A stretch of DNA of 60,000 nucleotides from Takakia lepidozioides (GCA_030704615.1 CM060731.1:38504001-38564000); one strand, 5' to 3'. Positions 34,016 to 45,690 are shown, counted from the first letter of the stretch. The notes: a model not told the origin generated them from the sequence alone. Made by a program: numbers and translations.

Positions 34016-35092
34016 AAGAGTCAGGAAGGTTTGTGAGATGGATTCATACATATAGCAATTTAAACGAAAGTTGATTCTGTGATTATTATTTGTTCTAAAG
34101 GAACAACTACGGTAGAGTAAGGGGATTCAACGTTTTCCAGATAATATGAAAATGAATATTAAAAGAATACAGTTCAGTCTGACTCAGAGTCAGTACAATG
34201 TATCCCCTCTTCCTCTGCATCTAAGTCTAAGTATTTTAGAACACCGGATCCACGCTGGATACACCTACGGCTGGCCACTAAAAAGTCAGGGGATAGGGAC
34301 TCGGACGCGTGAAGTGCCATTGCTTCGGCATAAACAGGAGCAGAAAATTGGAAAGGGGGCTGTCGAAAACAGACTCGCCAGAAATGACTGTATCTCCTGA
34401 AGATCCACCGCTGGCTTTCCTGAAAGACAGCCGGAAAAAGTTATTACTGTAACTTTGATGTTATCGAGAAATTGAGTATGACTCCCAAAGAGGGTTTAGC
34501 ACTTACTCACATGAAAAGTCGTTGTCGACCTGCTTATCTTCGGGATCGTCATCATTTCGAATATGAATCCGATCAGTCTGTGTGCCTGAAGTGGAGCCAG
34601 ACAAAAGGGGGAGGAGCACTGTGTTGTAGAGGTCAGAATCACCCTCCATACCAAAAAGGCTTCTTCCGCCTGCCTTGCATGCGTGGTAAGTTGCTCCTGC
34701 ACCAGACAGGAGAACATAAGCAGTTTGGAGGAGGGGATTTAAGCAGATGAAACTGTTGAAAGGAAACCAATTCGGAAGGGAGAAAACGAACCTGTGGACA
34801 CAGAAAGATCGACCACCCGTGCAGAGCGGTGGCTGCATGACTCCAGCAGTATTTGCATGAATGCTGGTGACTTTTCCTTTGCACCTCTCCAGGGAGTGCC
34901 ATCTGGTCTCTTCAGAGTCTGACTGGACTGCATGAAGTTGTACAAAATGTCATCACATGGGGCTCATAGGGGGGTTGACGAAACAACCCTGGTCAGAAAT
35001 CTCAAAGCTGCGGATGGAGGATGGTGTCTTTGATGTGCGAATCCTCCGCAGGCAGATCGCCTCGAACATCCTCGTCTGCCAAAGATAGCAGG
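34016..35092. other. Left internal arm of the MULE-like element; possible extra 3' exons of the accessory gene
   Basis: On the minus strand, frames near 35075-34985 (EDVRGDLPAEDSHIKDTI) and 34680-34505 (GDSDLYNTVLLPLLSGSTSG, NDDDPEDKQVDNDF) look coding and have acceptor-like or donor-like ends, so the accessory gene may run further than 35093. I could not place the joins. Confidence 0.35.
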
Positions 35093-38000
35093 TTAGTGTG
35101 GTAAACACAATCTAAAGTGGAAGTGTGTACATCGGCTATTCAGAACTCTGACACCAAAAAAACCATGAATCGTTGATGATCGGTGTCGATCATAAAACAT
35201 TCTACTAGAGTGGAGCTGCAGAGAAAATTGAAACTCATGATCAAAGCATAAGCAGAAGGCAGACGGCATACCAGCTGACCAGGGAAACCCCCTTTCACAA
35301 GGTAGAGGCTGTTCACACAATTCCATGTGCGCAAAACTTCAAACCCTGAAGACTTGAGGTATGATGCCAATGCCCGACGACTATCATTGTCACATGACTG
35401 AAAAAGCAGAAGTGTCCCTGCATCAGAGAGGAAATTGTTACAGAACCCGAATACCCAACTCCAGTAGTTGTCCTCGAATTGTTCCACCCTGGCGTCTTGC
35501 CCTTTGGAAGAACTTCTGGCACAGCTGGCCATCCGGGATGTCGAGAATGACAATGTCGGCCGCATAAGTTTTCTGCACACCGCACACGAAGGTGGGACCT
35601 GTGCTCACCTGCAACAGACATGTTTTTTATAAGAACGATGGCAAGAATGTTTTCAAAGAACGAGACTGAAATACTGCCAACGAAACATTCAGAGAAAAAG
35701 GAAAGAAACTGGAATTCTCACCAGATTGAGGAATGAGATTATATTGTCCCAGGTAGGGGATGGCACCCCAGTGTATCCTCTCTTTCGACTCTGCATCATC
35801 GAAAGCCAACCCTCATTAACAATTTTCATCTCTCCTGCTGAATCAGAACGGGAAGGGTGTGGCTTGGCATCGAACACGCACTGAAGAATGCGGGTATATC
35901 TTCCAGCACTAAAGTCCTGCCCGCTCTCCATCTCCTTTTCATTCTCCTTCCCCTTGTCCTTTTCCTTCTCTTTGGACTTGTCTTTGTCCTTTGGCTTTGC
36001 TGGTGAGATGGCTATGACATCAACAGCCTTGTCTTTTGGTTTGCGGCCCGCCTTCTTTCCCTTCTGCGGCGTTCCCTGAGCATCAGGCTCCTTGGCAGCC
36101 AAGGTTGCTATGTTTCGTTGATACTCTTCGTCAGTCAAAGGCGCCAGCATCTCAGCGTTATTGTTCAAGTATTTCATATGCTGTTCTTGAAAGGTCGTGT
36201 GCTCAGGTGGGCAGTCAAGGTACCACCCACAGTCTCTGAAGTGAGAAGGACTCCAGTCCTTCAATATCCCTGCAGTATACATGGTTGGATCGTTTGCAGG
36301 GTCCGACCACATGTCAAGATAGTCGGGAATTCCGCTCAGGTGATTTCCTTCCATAAGCACATATTTCGTGTACCTGAAAAAAGGAGATGAATCCCAACCC
36401 ACAAAAGCGCTCAGTGAGTAAGATGCAAGTAGAACAGAAAGAATAAAACATGGATTGAAATGGCTCTGACAACTGCTCCAAGGACCTTTCAGGACCACAC
36501 TACTGCTCCAGATATGAATGTCGTCAACGCCATTCAGAACATTCCATTCCATGACACTGTAAATACATCCTAATCCAGGTGAATGCAAATAAGCGATTAG
36601 AAATGACACAGACATAGAAGTGAATGTCGTCAACGACATTCAAGAATGAAGCCAAATTATTACTGAAATGAAGCAAAATCACAGGATGGAAATAAAAAAA
36701 TTGAGTAAGGAACCATCCAGGAAAACTCAATGCACATTCATAACGAACCTATCACTGAGGACCTCACAACATCACTGTATGTGAATGGCGTCAACGCCAT
36801 TCACAAAAATACAAAAAAGAAACCAATTACTTAGCTCCCCAATCCATGAAAATTGAATTTGTCGTTTTTGAATAATACAGACACAGCTGTGAATGTCGTC
36901 AACGACATTCACTTTGGATTTCTTAAAACAGAGCTTATCAAGCCTCCATATTCATCGCAAGAGGAAAAAACAATGCAGAACAACTGAATGTCTGCATTGA
37001 CATTCAGCAAAATGAAGTGATCAACCGTCATTGTAACCTCTATGGACATTACAAAAATTTAAATAACCTTGAGGACCACACAACAACTCCGTATGTGAAT
37101 GTCGTCAACGCCATTCAAGGACATTATCAATTCTAATCAGGGACAATATAATTGCACCCTTAGATCCTAACCAGGTGAATTCATATACTCGCTTAAGAAT
37201 GACTCAGACAAAGAAGTGAATGTCGTCAACGACATTCAATCTGGATCTAAGATTGCAATCCATATGAAGCCACAATTTTTCCCAAAAAAACAGTAGAGTT
37301 TCAAGTATGACATTTCACCTGTACACAACTCGCATCATGGCCCACTCTCCTCCAACCTGACTGTCAAAGTCGTTGGACCGTAAAATGTTACCATCTTTGG
37401 AGAACTCCCGGAAAAAACAGTATCTCCAGGTGAGACCTCTCCACTTCCTTATGTATGCCTCCAATGACATTTGGGGAGGGGAAACAATCGCAATGTTCAG
37501 GTCCTTCAAAGTCTGATCCAGCACAATGACGGCGCGCTTTTCGAGCTGCAAATAATATATTTGTCAGAATTGCAAAAAAGAAACACATCACATACTTGAA
37601 GAGAAGAAACAGCATGTTCGAATACACACCTGACTCCAAAATGTAGCCTTGTGGAGCCAGTTATCAAACACCAAATCACTGATTCCTTCCACCTTTGTGC
37701 CAGGCTGTATGGTGCTCTTTGGGAACTGATTCAAGTCCTTTACTGTTTGATCTGAGTTCCATATCTCCAGCCACCTTATTTTTGTTTGTGGGTCGACCAT
37801 CGATATGGCCAGCCGGTGCAATTTCTCCTGCTGCATCTCCGGATGCACATGCTTGTCATAGTGTGTTTTGATCTGCTGAAGGAACTCAGGACCAAGTCCA
37901 GGATCTACTATTCTAAGCTGCTTTCCGAAGGCTGACATCAATTTGGTTCTTCGCATCTCAAACTCCTTCTTTATTGCAGCTTCCACACCCTTTGATGTCC

Positions 38001-39803
38001 TTAGTTCCGCTGGTGTAGTGCGGTAATATTCGGATTTTCCCTTCTCAGCTGCCTCTGCCAGTTCTTGCTGCATTCATTCAAGTAGTGATTAGCTCCGAAG
38101 GGACTCTAAACATGTATTCGAAAAGTAAACAGATTACAGACTCGGGCTTACCGCATACATGTACTCCAGAAACGCCTCTCGTGTCAAAGAATACCAAGTG
38201 CCTGCAGCTCTTCCTGTTTCGCACTTCTTGATGATATTGGGTGGTAGTACTGTCCGAAAATCATCCAGCTTCATCAGACCAATCCTCTGAATTCGGAATA
38301 GTGTGTGAACCAAGCTTGTTGTCACATGCGATTTCTCTGTCGATCTGCAAAAACATTGAAAACATTGCATTCCTTAACACTGTTTTTTGAGGATCAACAA
38401 GACACTACAGAGGGAATCAAATCTCCTGGATGACTTACTTGTTCACGTCGTGCATAGCTGTAAGAAGCCTAGCGATGTCGTTTCCTGGATCCAAAACCAT
38501 TGCCTCCACAGCAACATGCTTGTCTTTGTCTTTCGAATGGTGTTTCTGAATGTATCCCATCCATGCCAGCAATCGGTGGTTGCCGTCCCAGACGTAGAAC
38601 ATGTGGTTGCAAAATTGCTGGGTGTTCTTTCCCATCATGAGGCCCAGCTCGAACTCCTCATTGGCATCTTTCCAGCACTCATCCCAGTTATCACTGATCT
38701 CTGGAGAAACTAATGTGCTTTTCCCATTTATATCCGTCAGTGACACATAAAAAACTTGTGCACCAAGTCTATATCCATGCACAAAATCACTCTCCAATTT
38801 TGTTATGTCATGGGAAAGAGGTGGACGCACAACAGGCATTGATATCATCCGGCACAGAGGTATGTCCAGACGCCCTCCAGATACGAGCATGTCCCTTATA
38901 ACCTCCTGAGAGTTTACCTTCTGGAATGACATGAGTTCTTTCACCTTGTCAAGGTAGTGCACTTCGGATTCATCTGCTTCATCTGTATTCTCTGAGCTTT
39001 TTGCGGACTCGTCCCCATCTCCAGATCCTTTCCCCTCTGATCCTGTAGGCTTCGACCTCACAGTTTTCTGCACGATGCCATTCAGTTCTGACTAAGTGAT
39101 TTGCAAATAGTGAATGGCGGTAACGACAATCACTCTGTATCAAGGAAACTCACCATGAATGGTGTGAATTCAGCACAATCTACACATGCAAAGCCGAGAC
39201 TGCCGTATTCAAAACAAAAGTGAGAGCGATAGCGAACGGCGTTAACGACAATCACAAAAGATAACAACCTGCCGGATCGGTGTTGTGTAATGACATATAT
39301 GTGCAACTGATTGGCGGCAACGACATTCAGTGTAGTTTAGGGAGAATAGTAAGTGCAGACTCTCTCTTCAAACACATAGGTACATAAATCTCATGAGCAG
39401 AATCGAATGGCGTTAACGACGCTCGCGATTCAGTAGTTCCTGCTAAAGAATGGAAGAGGAAGGACTCCTTGAAAGGCAATCACACAGACTATATGATAAA
39501 ACTTACTGGCACCTTCTTAGGTTTTGAAATTTGATCCCCTTTTGCAGCTTTCCTCTTCCCTCTCACATCTGCTGGAGTTTCTGTCTGCGCAAGGGTTTCT
39601 TGACCTTCTTCAGGTTCGGCGTTCCGCGTGCTTCCACCTTCTTCAGTGTCCCTGCGATTCATCTCTGCCTCCACAGGCTGGCGCACTCTTATCGCCGACT
39701 GTGTCGCAGCCGCTGCCTCAGTCTCCGTCTGCTCTTGTGAATCAGTCTCCGCGTTCACCTGCTGCCTTGGCCCTGTGTTCTCCAACAAACGACGCCTCGT
39801 CAT
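35093..39803 (-). CDS. MULE accessory protein: ParB-like motif plus methyltransferase-like C-terminal part
   Basis: Eight exons: 39507-39803, 38439-39067, 38152-38344, 37630-38067, 37319-37545, 35722-36373, 35272-35608 and 35093-35215. The first six keep phase exactly (2,436 bp, 812 codons) with GTAAGT/GTGAGA-type donors. Residues 1-150 are charged and disordered. Near residue 260 is NHMFYVWDGNHRLLAWMGYI, the DGNHR-x2-A pattern of ParB/sulfiredoxin-type domains. A Lys/Asp/Glu-rich linker is coded around 35,950-36,080 (KDKDKSKEKEKDKGKENEKE). Exon 7 reads ADIVILDIPDGQLC and then, after a one-base frame change at about 35500-35507, QFEDNYWSWVFGFCNNFL, GTLLLFQSCDND and SLYLVKGGFPG. This is the order of a Rossmann N6-adenine-type methyltransferase (DxPx motif then strands), but the motif is weak. 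ParB-methyltransferase fusions are common in phages. Here it is the non-transposase gene of a MULE. Confidence 0.6.
36515..37238. repeat. Array of seven 22-bp palindromes in intron 5 of the accessory gene
   Basis: Sites at 36515-36536, 36621-36642, 36782-36803, 36890-36911, 36985-37006, 37096-37117 and 37217-37238. The core is GAATGTCGTCAACGACATTC or GAATGGCGTCAACGCCATTC with arms up to 11 bp and a CA centre; the 36985 copy keeps the arms but has TGCATT in the centre. Spacing is 95-161 bp, mostly near 110. Flanks alternate between two related types (GAGGACCACACAAC...; GACACAGACATAGAAG...), so the array grew by duplication. They fill the whole intron. Confidence 0.9.
39111..39425. repeat. Array of four related palindromes in intron 1 of the accessory gene
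   Basis: Sites at 39111-39132, 39233-39254, 39308-39329 and 39404-39425, for example TGAATGGCGGTAACGACAATCA-type variants (quoted core AATGGCGTTAACGAC). Spacing is 75-122 bp. They are more diverged than the intron 5 array but keep the GGCG-TAACGAC centre. Confidence 0.8.
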
Positions 39804-40658
39804 TTTCTCTCTTGCTCTGCGTCTCTCTCTAAGGGAAGTAAAATAAAGAGACTTTCTTCTCTTTCGTATTCTAGAAGGAACCCTCTCCAGCTTGACTACC
39901 ACTCTCCCTCTAAGCGCGAAAAGTAGAAAAACGCAGTGACTCTCGATTTCTTGCGGGATTGCCTGTGTTCTTGCGTGTCTCTAGAAGCATCGGATTCCCT
40001 CCCGCGTGACCGTTACACATAGTCGTTTCGTTATTAGTGCACATGCCAGCAATTGGTGTACAGCTGTTCGTATTCAGTTATGGATGTCTGACGTGTGCCG
40101 CCCAAAACAAAACGGCGTGTTCTAAATTATAACTGGTTCAATATTTAAAAAGAACAGCGAATCCCAGAAATTGATGCGCAGTCTTAAACAAATAAATATA
40201 AATGAACGAGAGTTTGATGACAAATTTTGGAATATCATACACGGTCATCCTTGTTATCCAAACCCCACATTCGTTGCACATTTGGAACTTTCCAGGTGCG
40301 CATGATCATTGGTAGTAGTATATAGATACATTTACTTAATCTGCAATCCCATTCTCGGATCCTGTGGCATGCTTCCAGGAAGTCGGCTTTGTTATTGGGT
40401 TTATTGATGAGGTTCTGATTAACGGTTTAACAGTTGCCGACACTGCCCCTATGGATTCTCTGACCACTGGGCCCACAAGAAAAGTAATTAAAATGGACGG
40501 CTGCATATCTGGAATGAATAACAGAATATGCACAGTCGTTATCTGAGCTTCCTCCGCCATATGCTCTGCTCATTCTTCAACTGTGTTCTGGAGACAGCAG
40601 TAAACCGATTTACACTAGATCTGCGATAGCAAGGTACAAACATACTCGAGGAAGGAAG
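39804..40658. promoter_or_regulatory. Divergent intergenic region between the two MULE genes
   Basis: About 855 bp separate the start codons of the accessory gene (-) and transposase (+). It should hold both promoters. It contains AT-rich stretches (around 40185-40205) but none of the 22-bp palindromes. Confidence 0.5.
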
Positions 40659-43600
40659 ATGGCTTCCTCTGAAGCGGAGTTCTTCTCAGACGACAAACCA
40701 GTGCCGTTCTCCCAGGAAGTCCTTGACAATGGATTTGCAATTGTTCTGGAACATGTCTTGGCTACCCGTTTTCAGCTGCAGAATGGCTCCATCTTTTTGG
40801 AGAAAGAGGTTTACGATCTGAAAGGGAAGTTGGTGAAATATTCTTTCCAAAACCGTGATGAGACGGCTCATATCAGCCAGTGGAGAGTGCGTCCTGGTCG
40901 ATACAGAGTACTTGGAGAGCCTCGGCGAAAGTCCCTTGGGTCATATGTGACGCCCGGGACTGCTGCTTCGGTCGTTGAAGACAAGAGGGAGGTGGTGGTG
41001 AAAAAAGAACAGACTTCCTCCACTCCAATCGTTGAGCTTTCGGATTCTTCCGATGATGACATAAGTGAAATTCCAAATCCAGTCCTTCCTACTGTGGTTG
41101 CAGAAGCTGATGAAGAAGAGATTTGTAGTGTCATTCCAAAATTGCGGGCGATGGGAGGAATGGCTGGATTCAAAAGTGAGTTGCGGGGAATTGATTGGGA
41201 ATCTTTGAAGCAGGTGCCTGTGAAGTTCTTGCCGGAGACTTTTGATGGCGATATCCTATTCGAGCTGCCTCCTCCTCCGCGAGTTGGAGGTGTAACAATC
41301 ATGATGCATGGAATGGACAAGAAACACGACGGGCACCCGTGGTGCAGAACAAAAACATCCAATATTCAGAATGATGACAAGCTTGTTTTCAGGAGGACAG
41401 TTTGCAATGGACACCTTAGGTGTGATAATTTGAATTGCAGACACTTTCTTCAGTCTGGAGTTCATAATCAAAGCGAATGGAAGGGTCTGGCGGAGAATCC
41501 ATTTCAGCCTGGGACTGCCCCTCCACCGGCAAACACTTTCGTCTGCAAATTCTGCAAACTTGTGCCATCCTGCTTGGCGCTCTGCGGAGCAAGAATGTAC
41601 TATGTTGTCCACCGTTTGAATACAATGACGAGAGCTTGTGTGCATTTTGGATTCCATAACCATCCTGTCTCGAAGGGGGATTACAGGGAGAGTGTTGAGA
41701 CAGTATCGAGGTTGATCAAACAGGAGTTCGGGAGAAACCCATCCGCAACAATATCTGCAATTGCTCTTGGCGCAAGCAAGTCATTCTTGGAAAGCCATAT
41801 TTTGAGTGAAGGAGATTCTGTGGGGACTAAACTTGACGGTGCAGCATTGGACCTGGTCATGGATCATTTCTCCACTTTAAGTTCACCTAACATTCGGCAT
41901 CAGATCAATGCATTGAGAATGGGCTCTGGGATCAGAGGCTACATAGACAATATTTTGGAATTGAAACGACTGAGCAAGTACGATTACATCCAGGACAATG
42001 TATTCCCAGGTCAAGGTGCCATCAAAGTTTTTCTTTTCAAAATGTCGACTGTTGGGGAGGGCAGTGGGGTTAGCCTCGTGAAGCGGATGCAAAAGACTGG
42101 GGACTTGCAGAACTGTTTTCTTATGTTTGATCATGTGAAACGAGTGAAGGATTGGACGACAATGGCTTGTCATGTCTACGATCCAGTGTACCAACGAGTT
42201 ATGACAATTGCAGTTTGTGACATGCAATCCGAGGATACGGAATCCCAGAAGCTCATGTGGAATTCCCTGATACGTGTCATGGGCTGCCATGGGCTGCCAT
42301 CTCCAAATTTCGCAGGTTTCATGGCGGATAGTGCTCAAGCAAATTTCAATGCTATTCGTATTGTCTTCGGATCGGGCGACCCAAAAGTGCCTATGCCAGG
42401 AAGAGAGCGTACATGTCTATTCCATTGGACACAATCTCTGGAAAAACATACAAAGTCGGACATCAAACCAGAGATGCAGACTCAGCACCGTAAATTGTGC
42501 AAAGAGTACAAAGATGCTAGAACAATGAAGGAGGCGGACACTTTGTTCCAGACAATTCGTGCCTGGTGGTTCTCTTCTGGAGCTGCATCACTTGAGAGTA
42601 TGAGAGCATTGGAAGATTGGCTGGCGTTTTGGCACTTCCGGTATAGACAGTGGGGAGCAGCCATGACAATGGTACGAGGCTTCTATTTCATGCTTTATTC
42701 ATACATTTGCTTTCCATATTTTTGACTCATTGCTTTCTTTATGTTGTTTCCTGTGCACTATTCTGAAGTGTGGTTATCCTCTTTGCAGAACATGTCCATT
42801 GAGGAAATGGCAGACATGCCATCTTGCAATTTGGCAGAAACTGTGCACAATGCATGGTTGCAGCAGTCTGGGAAACGAGGTCGGGATTTGTATGTGGCAA
42901 CAACAGATGATTTGATACGTGCCTTGCAACAACAAACCCGATACCGTGATTTCTTACGAGGTGGGGTTGGTGGCAAGGGTCCGGACAAATCGGAGTTGAT
43001 GTTGCGTGCTGCAAACAGATCTGGGGATCCAATCAAGATAGCACGGGCGGTGAGCATGTATGCCCAGGGAACGCCACTTGTTTCTAGAGTTCCACATCTT
43101 GAAGGGGAGGAGAGATTCGGCTCCTGTAAGAGGAAATTGAACACTCCACCTGGTTCGGATTCAGATTCCCACAGGGCAGACCGTGATAACTTCTCGAAGC
43201 CTCGTGTTCCCCTGCATGACAGCTCCGTGTCCGGAACCTCCATTGTGGAGGAACCTCCAACACGACGGCAAGCTCCAGCATCAAACCGTGCCACTGAAAT
43301 GGTGCAGGAGAGAAACAACCCCCTTGATGTGCTTGAGTCCGCATGCCCCGACCACGTTTGGCACATAGAACGCACAAGTGTCGGGTCTCGTGTGAAATGT
43401 ACAGCGATCAGGGCAACTAATTTCGAGAAGTGCACTTCATCTATATCCAGAGGTGGTGCCCGAACTCCTGCTCCGACTTTCACGGGCTTGATGCGTCCAT
43501 ACGGTCAACCAGAAGCCAAGAACCACAAGTTCTGGTTCTGCGCAGATGATTGTGCCAGATGTGTGCATGGAACTGTGCGTCCTTCCGTAGTGATGAAGCC

Positions 43601-44173
43601 ATCTCCTCCAACCGTTTGGCCCGTGAAGGTGGGAACACATCTCAGCTTTCAGGAGATTGAAATGCTGGAGGAGGCAGGTTTTTCCCTTGCGAGACAACCC
43701 CAACTCCATGCATGTGCTACTACTCCTGCGTCCTCCCGGGTCCCCCCGACAAATCTGACTTGTGGCCAACCAAACGAGATGGAAAGCTCGTTCGGCGTTT
43801 CCCTCCAACCGCTGAACACTTTGGCAAAGTGGAGTCCGCAAGAATGCTCCAAGCTCGTGTCGGAAGCACCACGGAAGTACCCGATCCAGGATATGGTCGG
43901 GTATTCACAATCATCACTTCCACATCTGCTGTTCATGACAGGACCTACGACATCATGGTTTCCAATTTCCCCAATTGCACATGTCCTGATTTTGTGAATA
44001 TGCTATCAACCAGTTTGGGCAAGAGAGGTAAATTCATACCCTGCAAACATTTGTATTTTATATTTTTGAGGAGGATGGTTTGCGATCCCAAACGTGACAA
44101 CTTCATTCACCAGGCCACTATGAGTTTCAACGAGGTCGATACTCTTTTGCAGCGGGATACAACACATGGGTAG
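40659..44173 (+). CDS. MULE-type transposase with SWIM zinc finger (one frame break)
   Basis: Exon 1 is 40659-42671 (671 codons, ATG after GAAG) and exon 2 is 42789-44173; the intron is GTACGA...TTGCAG. Near residues 245-330 is a Cys/His zinc region (CDNLNCRHF, CKFCKLV, HFGFHNHP). The catalytic domain has CFLMFDHV (first D), FAGFMADSAQANFNAI (second D) and the MULE-typical RTCLFHWTQSL (C-x2-H), followed by WWFSSGAASLESM. In exon 2 a SWIM finger NFPNCTCPDFVNML ... FIPCKHLYFIFL closes the protein, as in Mutator-like transposases. The frame changes by one near a run of six C at 43742-43747; the downstream frame runs to TAG at 44173. It would cut and insert the element's ends. Confidence 0.85.
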
Positions 44174-44626
44174 CATGAACTATGTAATGTGGTATGTGGA
44201 TGACCATGATTTGAAATGTGTAATTCACATCAATTCGTCGGCTGTGCAATGATATGGCCTCCAACTATACGGAGTGAGGTCTGAGTGACAACTTTTAGGT
44301 AGTGCACATTTGTCATTGCACCGTTCGAAGTCTACATGTCTTGCTGTCGCTATGCACTACAATCATCTTTTGAAGATGATCATAACTCTCATTGTTATTT
44401 GAGGAGGGAGGAAGTCTTCTCGTGGCAGCCTTTATGGCGCACACTTTGTGAGGATATTTTGTCGTCTTCGTAATTGTAAAAGTGAAACAAACATTTGTAA
44501 TTGCACAATGTTGGATGCTGCAATTGTAGGCCTCAACGCTCATCTTGATTCTATTTAGGCAAGATTCCCTGCATTAATTCCACGGTCATAGGACCATCCA
44601 CGGTTATAGGCGGCGCATGTTAATGC

Positions 44627-44764
44627 TGACGTGGCAGTTGACGGACAGTGCCACGTCATCATTTACCGCCACATTAGCATGCTGACATGACGCTCACGCC
44701 ACGTCAGCATGTGTGCAGGCTCACGCCACGTCAGCTGGCGTGAGCGTACGCTCACGCCACGTCA
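44627..44764 (+). promoter_or_regulatory. Right subterminal CCACGTCA sites
   Basis: CCACGTCA at 44651-44658, 44699-44706, 44726-44733 and 44757-44764, plus the reverse TGACGTGG at 44627-44634. Same octamer as at the left end. Confidence 0.65.
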
Positions 44765-44786
44765 CTCCTGCGTGAGCGTACGCTCG

Positions 44787-44811
44787 CGCGCTCACGTGCA
44801 ACGCTCACGCC
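44787..44811 (-). repeat. Right terminal inverted repeat core (MULE)
   Basis: Reverse complement reads GGCGTGAGCGTTGCACGTGAGCGCG in two blocks matching 33497-33522. Confidence 0.8.
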
Positions 44812-44823
44812 ATTGCGTCGTTG

Positions 44824-44833
44824 CCAGAAGAGC
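44824..44833. repeat. Target-site duplication CCAGAAGAGC, right copy (MULE)
   Basis: Identical to 33476-33485; host coding continues in phase directly after it. Confidence 0.9.
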
Positions 44834-45668
44834 TACAATGTCCCCCGGTTTTCAGAATCGGACTACAGAATTCTAGCTCTTGTCAGATTCCGACTTGTCT
44901 TTAGACGGGAGAAATATAGCGAAGTGTGGACAGAGTTGCACAAACACTACCGGTTAGGGATTTGGAGCTCTATGATGTACAAGAACTTGCAGCCCATTTT
45001 GGATTTTTTGCTTCGTGGTCTACCTCAACCGGCCTTCGTTATGTCTCAAGAGGATTGTATTTCATGCCCTACTTCGGTTCACCCTCAATTCAAATCAGGA
45101 TTGGACCCTCCTCATTTGTTTTTGAAGCCACTGGTCAAGGTCTGGAAGGGATTTGGTGGGCAATACACGAAGAGTAACACTCTGCTCATTGACGACACCG
45201 CCATGAAGTGTGTATTGAACCCGCCCGACTCATGTCTTGTTCTCAAACCGTTCCAGACCGTTGAGACTGATGGTTGCTATCTTCTCAAGGTTCTTCAGAC
45301 CTATTTGCTTGGAATGAGGAAACATCCTACTGTTTCAAGCTATCTTAGGAAAAAAATGATAGGGTTGAGTTTTTTTCCCAATGTTTTAAACGATCCCAAG
45401 TTTAGCCCACTCTGGGATTTTATTGAGGACAACGGTTTTAAGAGTCTCAGATATGATGCTTCAAAATAAATTATTTTTTATCAATCCCATCTCACTCGAA
45501 CTATTGAATATCTTCATGGTTTCTCTTTTTCATTTCCTTGTAATCACACACGTGAAAGATATGGTATGCTCATTTTGACTCATTTTCAGTTGAATTCTTG
45601 ACGCACATTCCGGGCAATCCCAAGACTCTGATACAGGCCTTCATACGGGGACATGACTATATCTAGTG

Positions 45669-45690
45669 ACCTCCACTGTTCAGTGGAGGT
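45669..45690. repeat. 24-bp palindrome family, copy 7 (perfect 10-bp arms)
   Basis: ACCTCCACTG, TT, CAGTGGAGGT. It is 200 bp after the end of FCP1-like unit II. Confidence 0.75.

Larger units (their letters stand above)
33486..44823 (+). mobile_element. MULE-like DNA transposon, 11,338 bp, with accessory ParB/methyltransferase-like gene
   Basis: The element is bounded by a perfect 10-bp duplication CCAGAAGAGC. Terminal inverted repeats are imperfect: GGCGTGAGC...CACGTGAGCGCG at 33497-33522 and in reverse at 44787-44811. CCACGTCA occurs three times near the left end and four times (plus one inverted) near the right end. It contains a divergent pair: the accessory gene (-) at 35093-39803 and the MULE transposase (+) at 40659-44173, with 855 bp between them. 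The transposase has one frame break and the accessory gene one, so this copy may be recently dead or carry assembly errors. The interrupted host frame is intact across the site. Confidence 0.9.
44174..44823. other. Right arm of the MULE-like element
   Basis: No gene is seen after the transposase stop. From 44620 it is rich in GCTCACGCCACGTCA-like repeats leading into the terminal repeat. Confidence 0.6.
33390..45469 (+). pseudogene. FCP1-like unit II, split by the MULE-like element
   Basis: Two blocks, 33390-33485 (32 codons, after the ctctggcag acceptor) and 44834-45469 (211 codons plus TAA), join in phase when one copy of the 10-bp target duplication is removed: ...KHQKS then YNVPRF... Motif I is LHLIIFDVNGVLC (DVNGV, second Asp replaced by Asn), motif II is YRLGIWSSMMYKN near residue 75, and the acidic pair is SNTLLIDDTAMKCVLNPP near residue 150. 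The tail ends PLWDFIEDNGFKSLRYDASK. Apart from the transposon, the frame has no stop, so the insertion is probably younger than the decay seen in the neighbours. Whether it was a separate gene or a domain of a larger multi-FCP1 gene is open. Confidence 0.7.

Noticed and set aside
36515-37238. CRISPR-like array (regular spaced palindromes)
   Set aside because: The repeats are imperfect, spaced 95-161 bp apart within a eukaryotic intron, and the flanks are themselves duplicated; no cas genes.
44813-44833. ATG at 44813 as the start of the FCP1-like protein
   Set aside because: These bases belong to the MULE end and the target duplication; host coding resumes at 44834.
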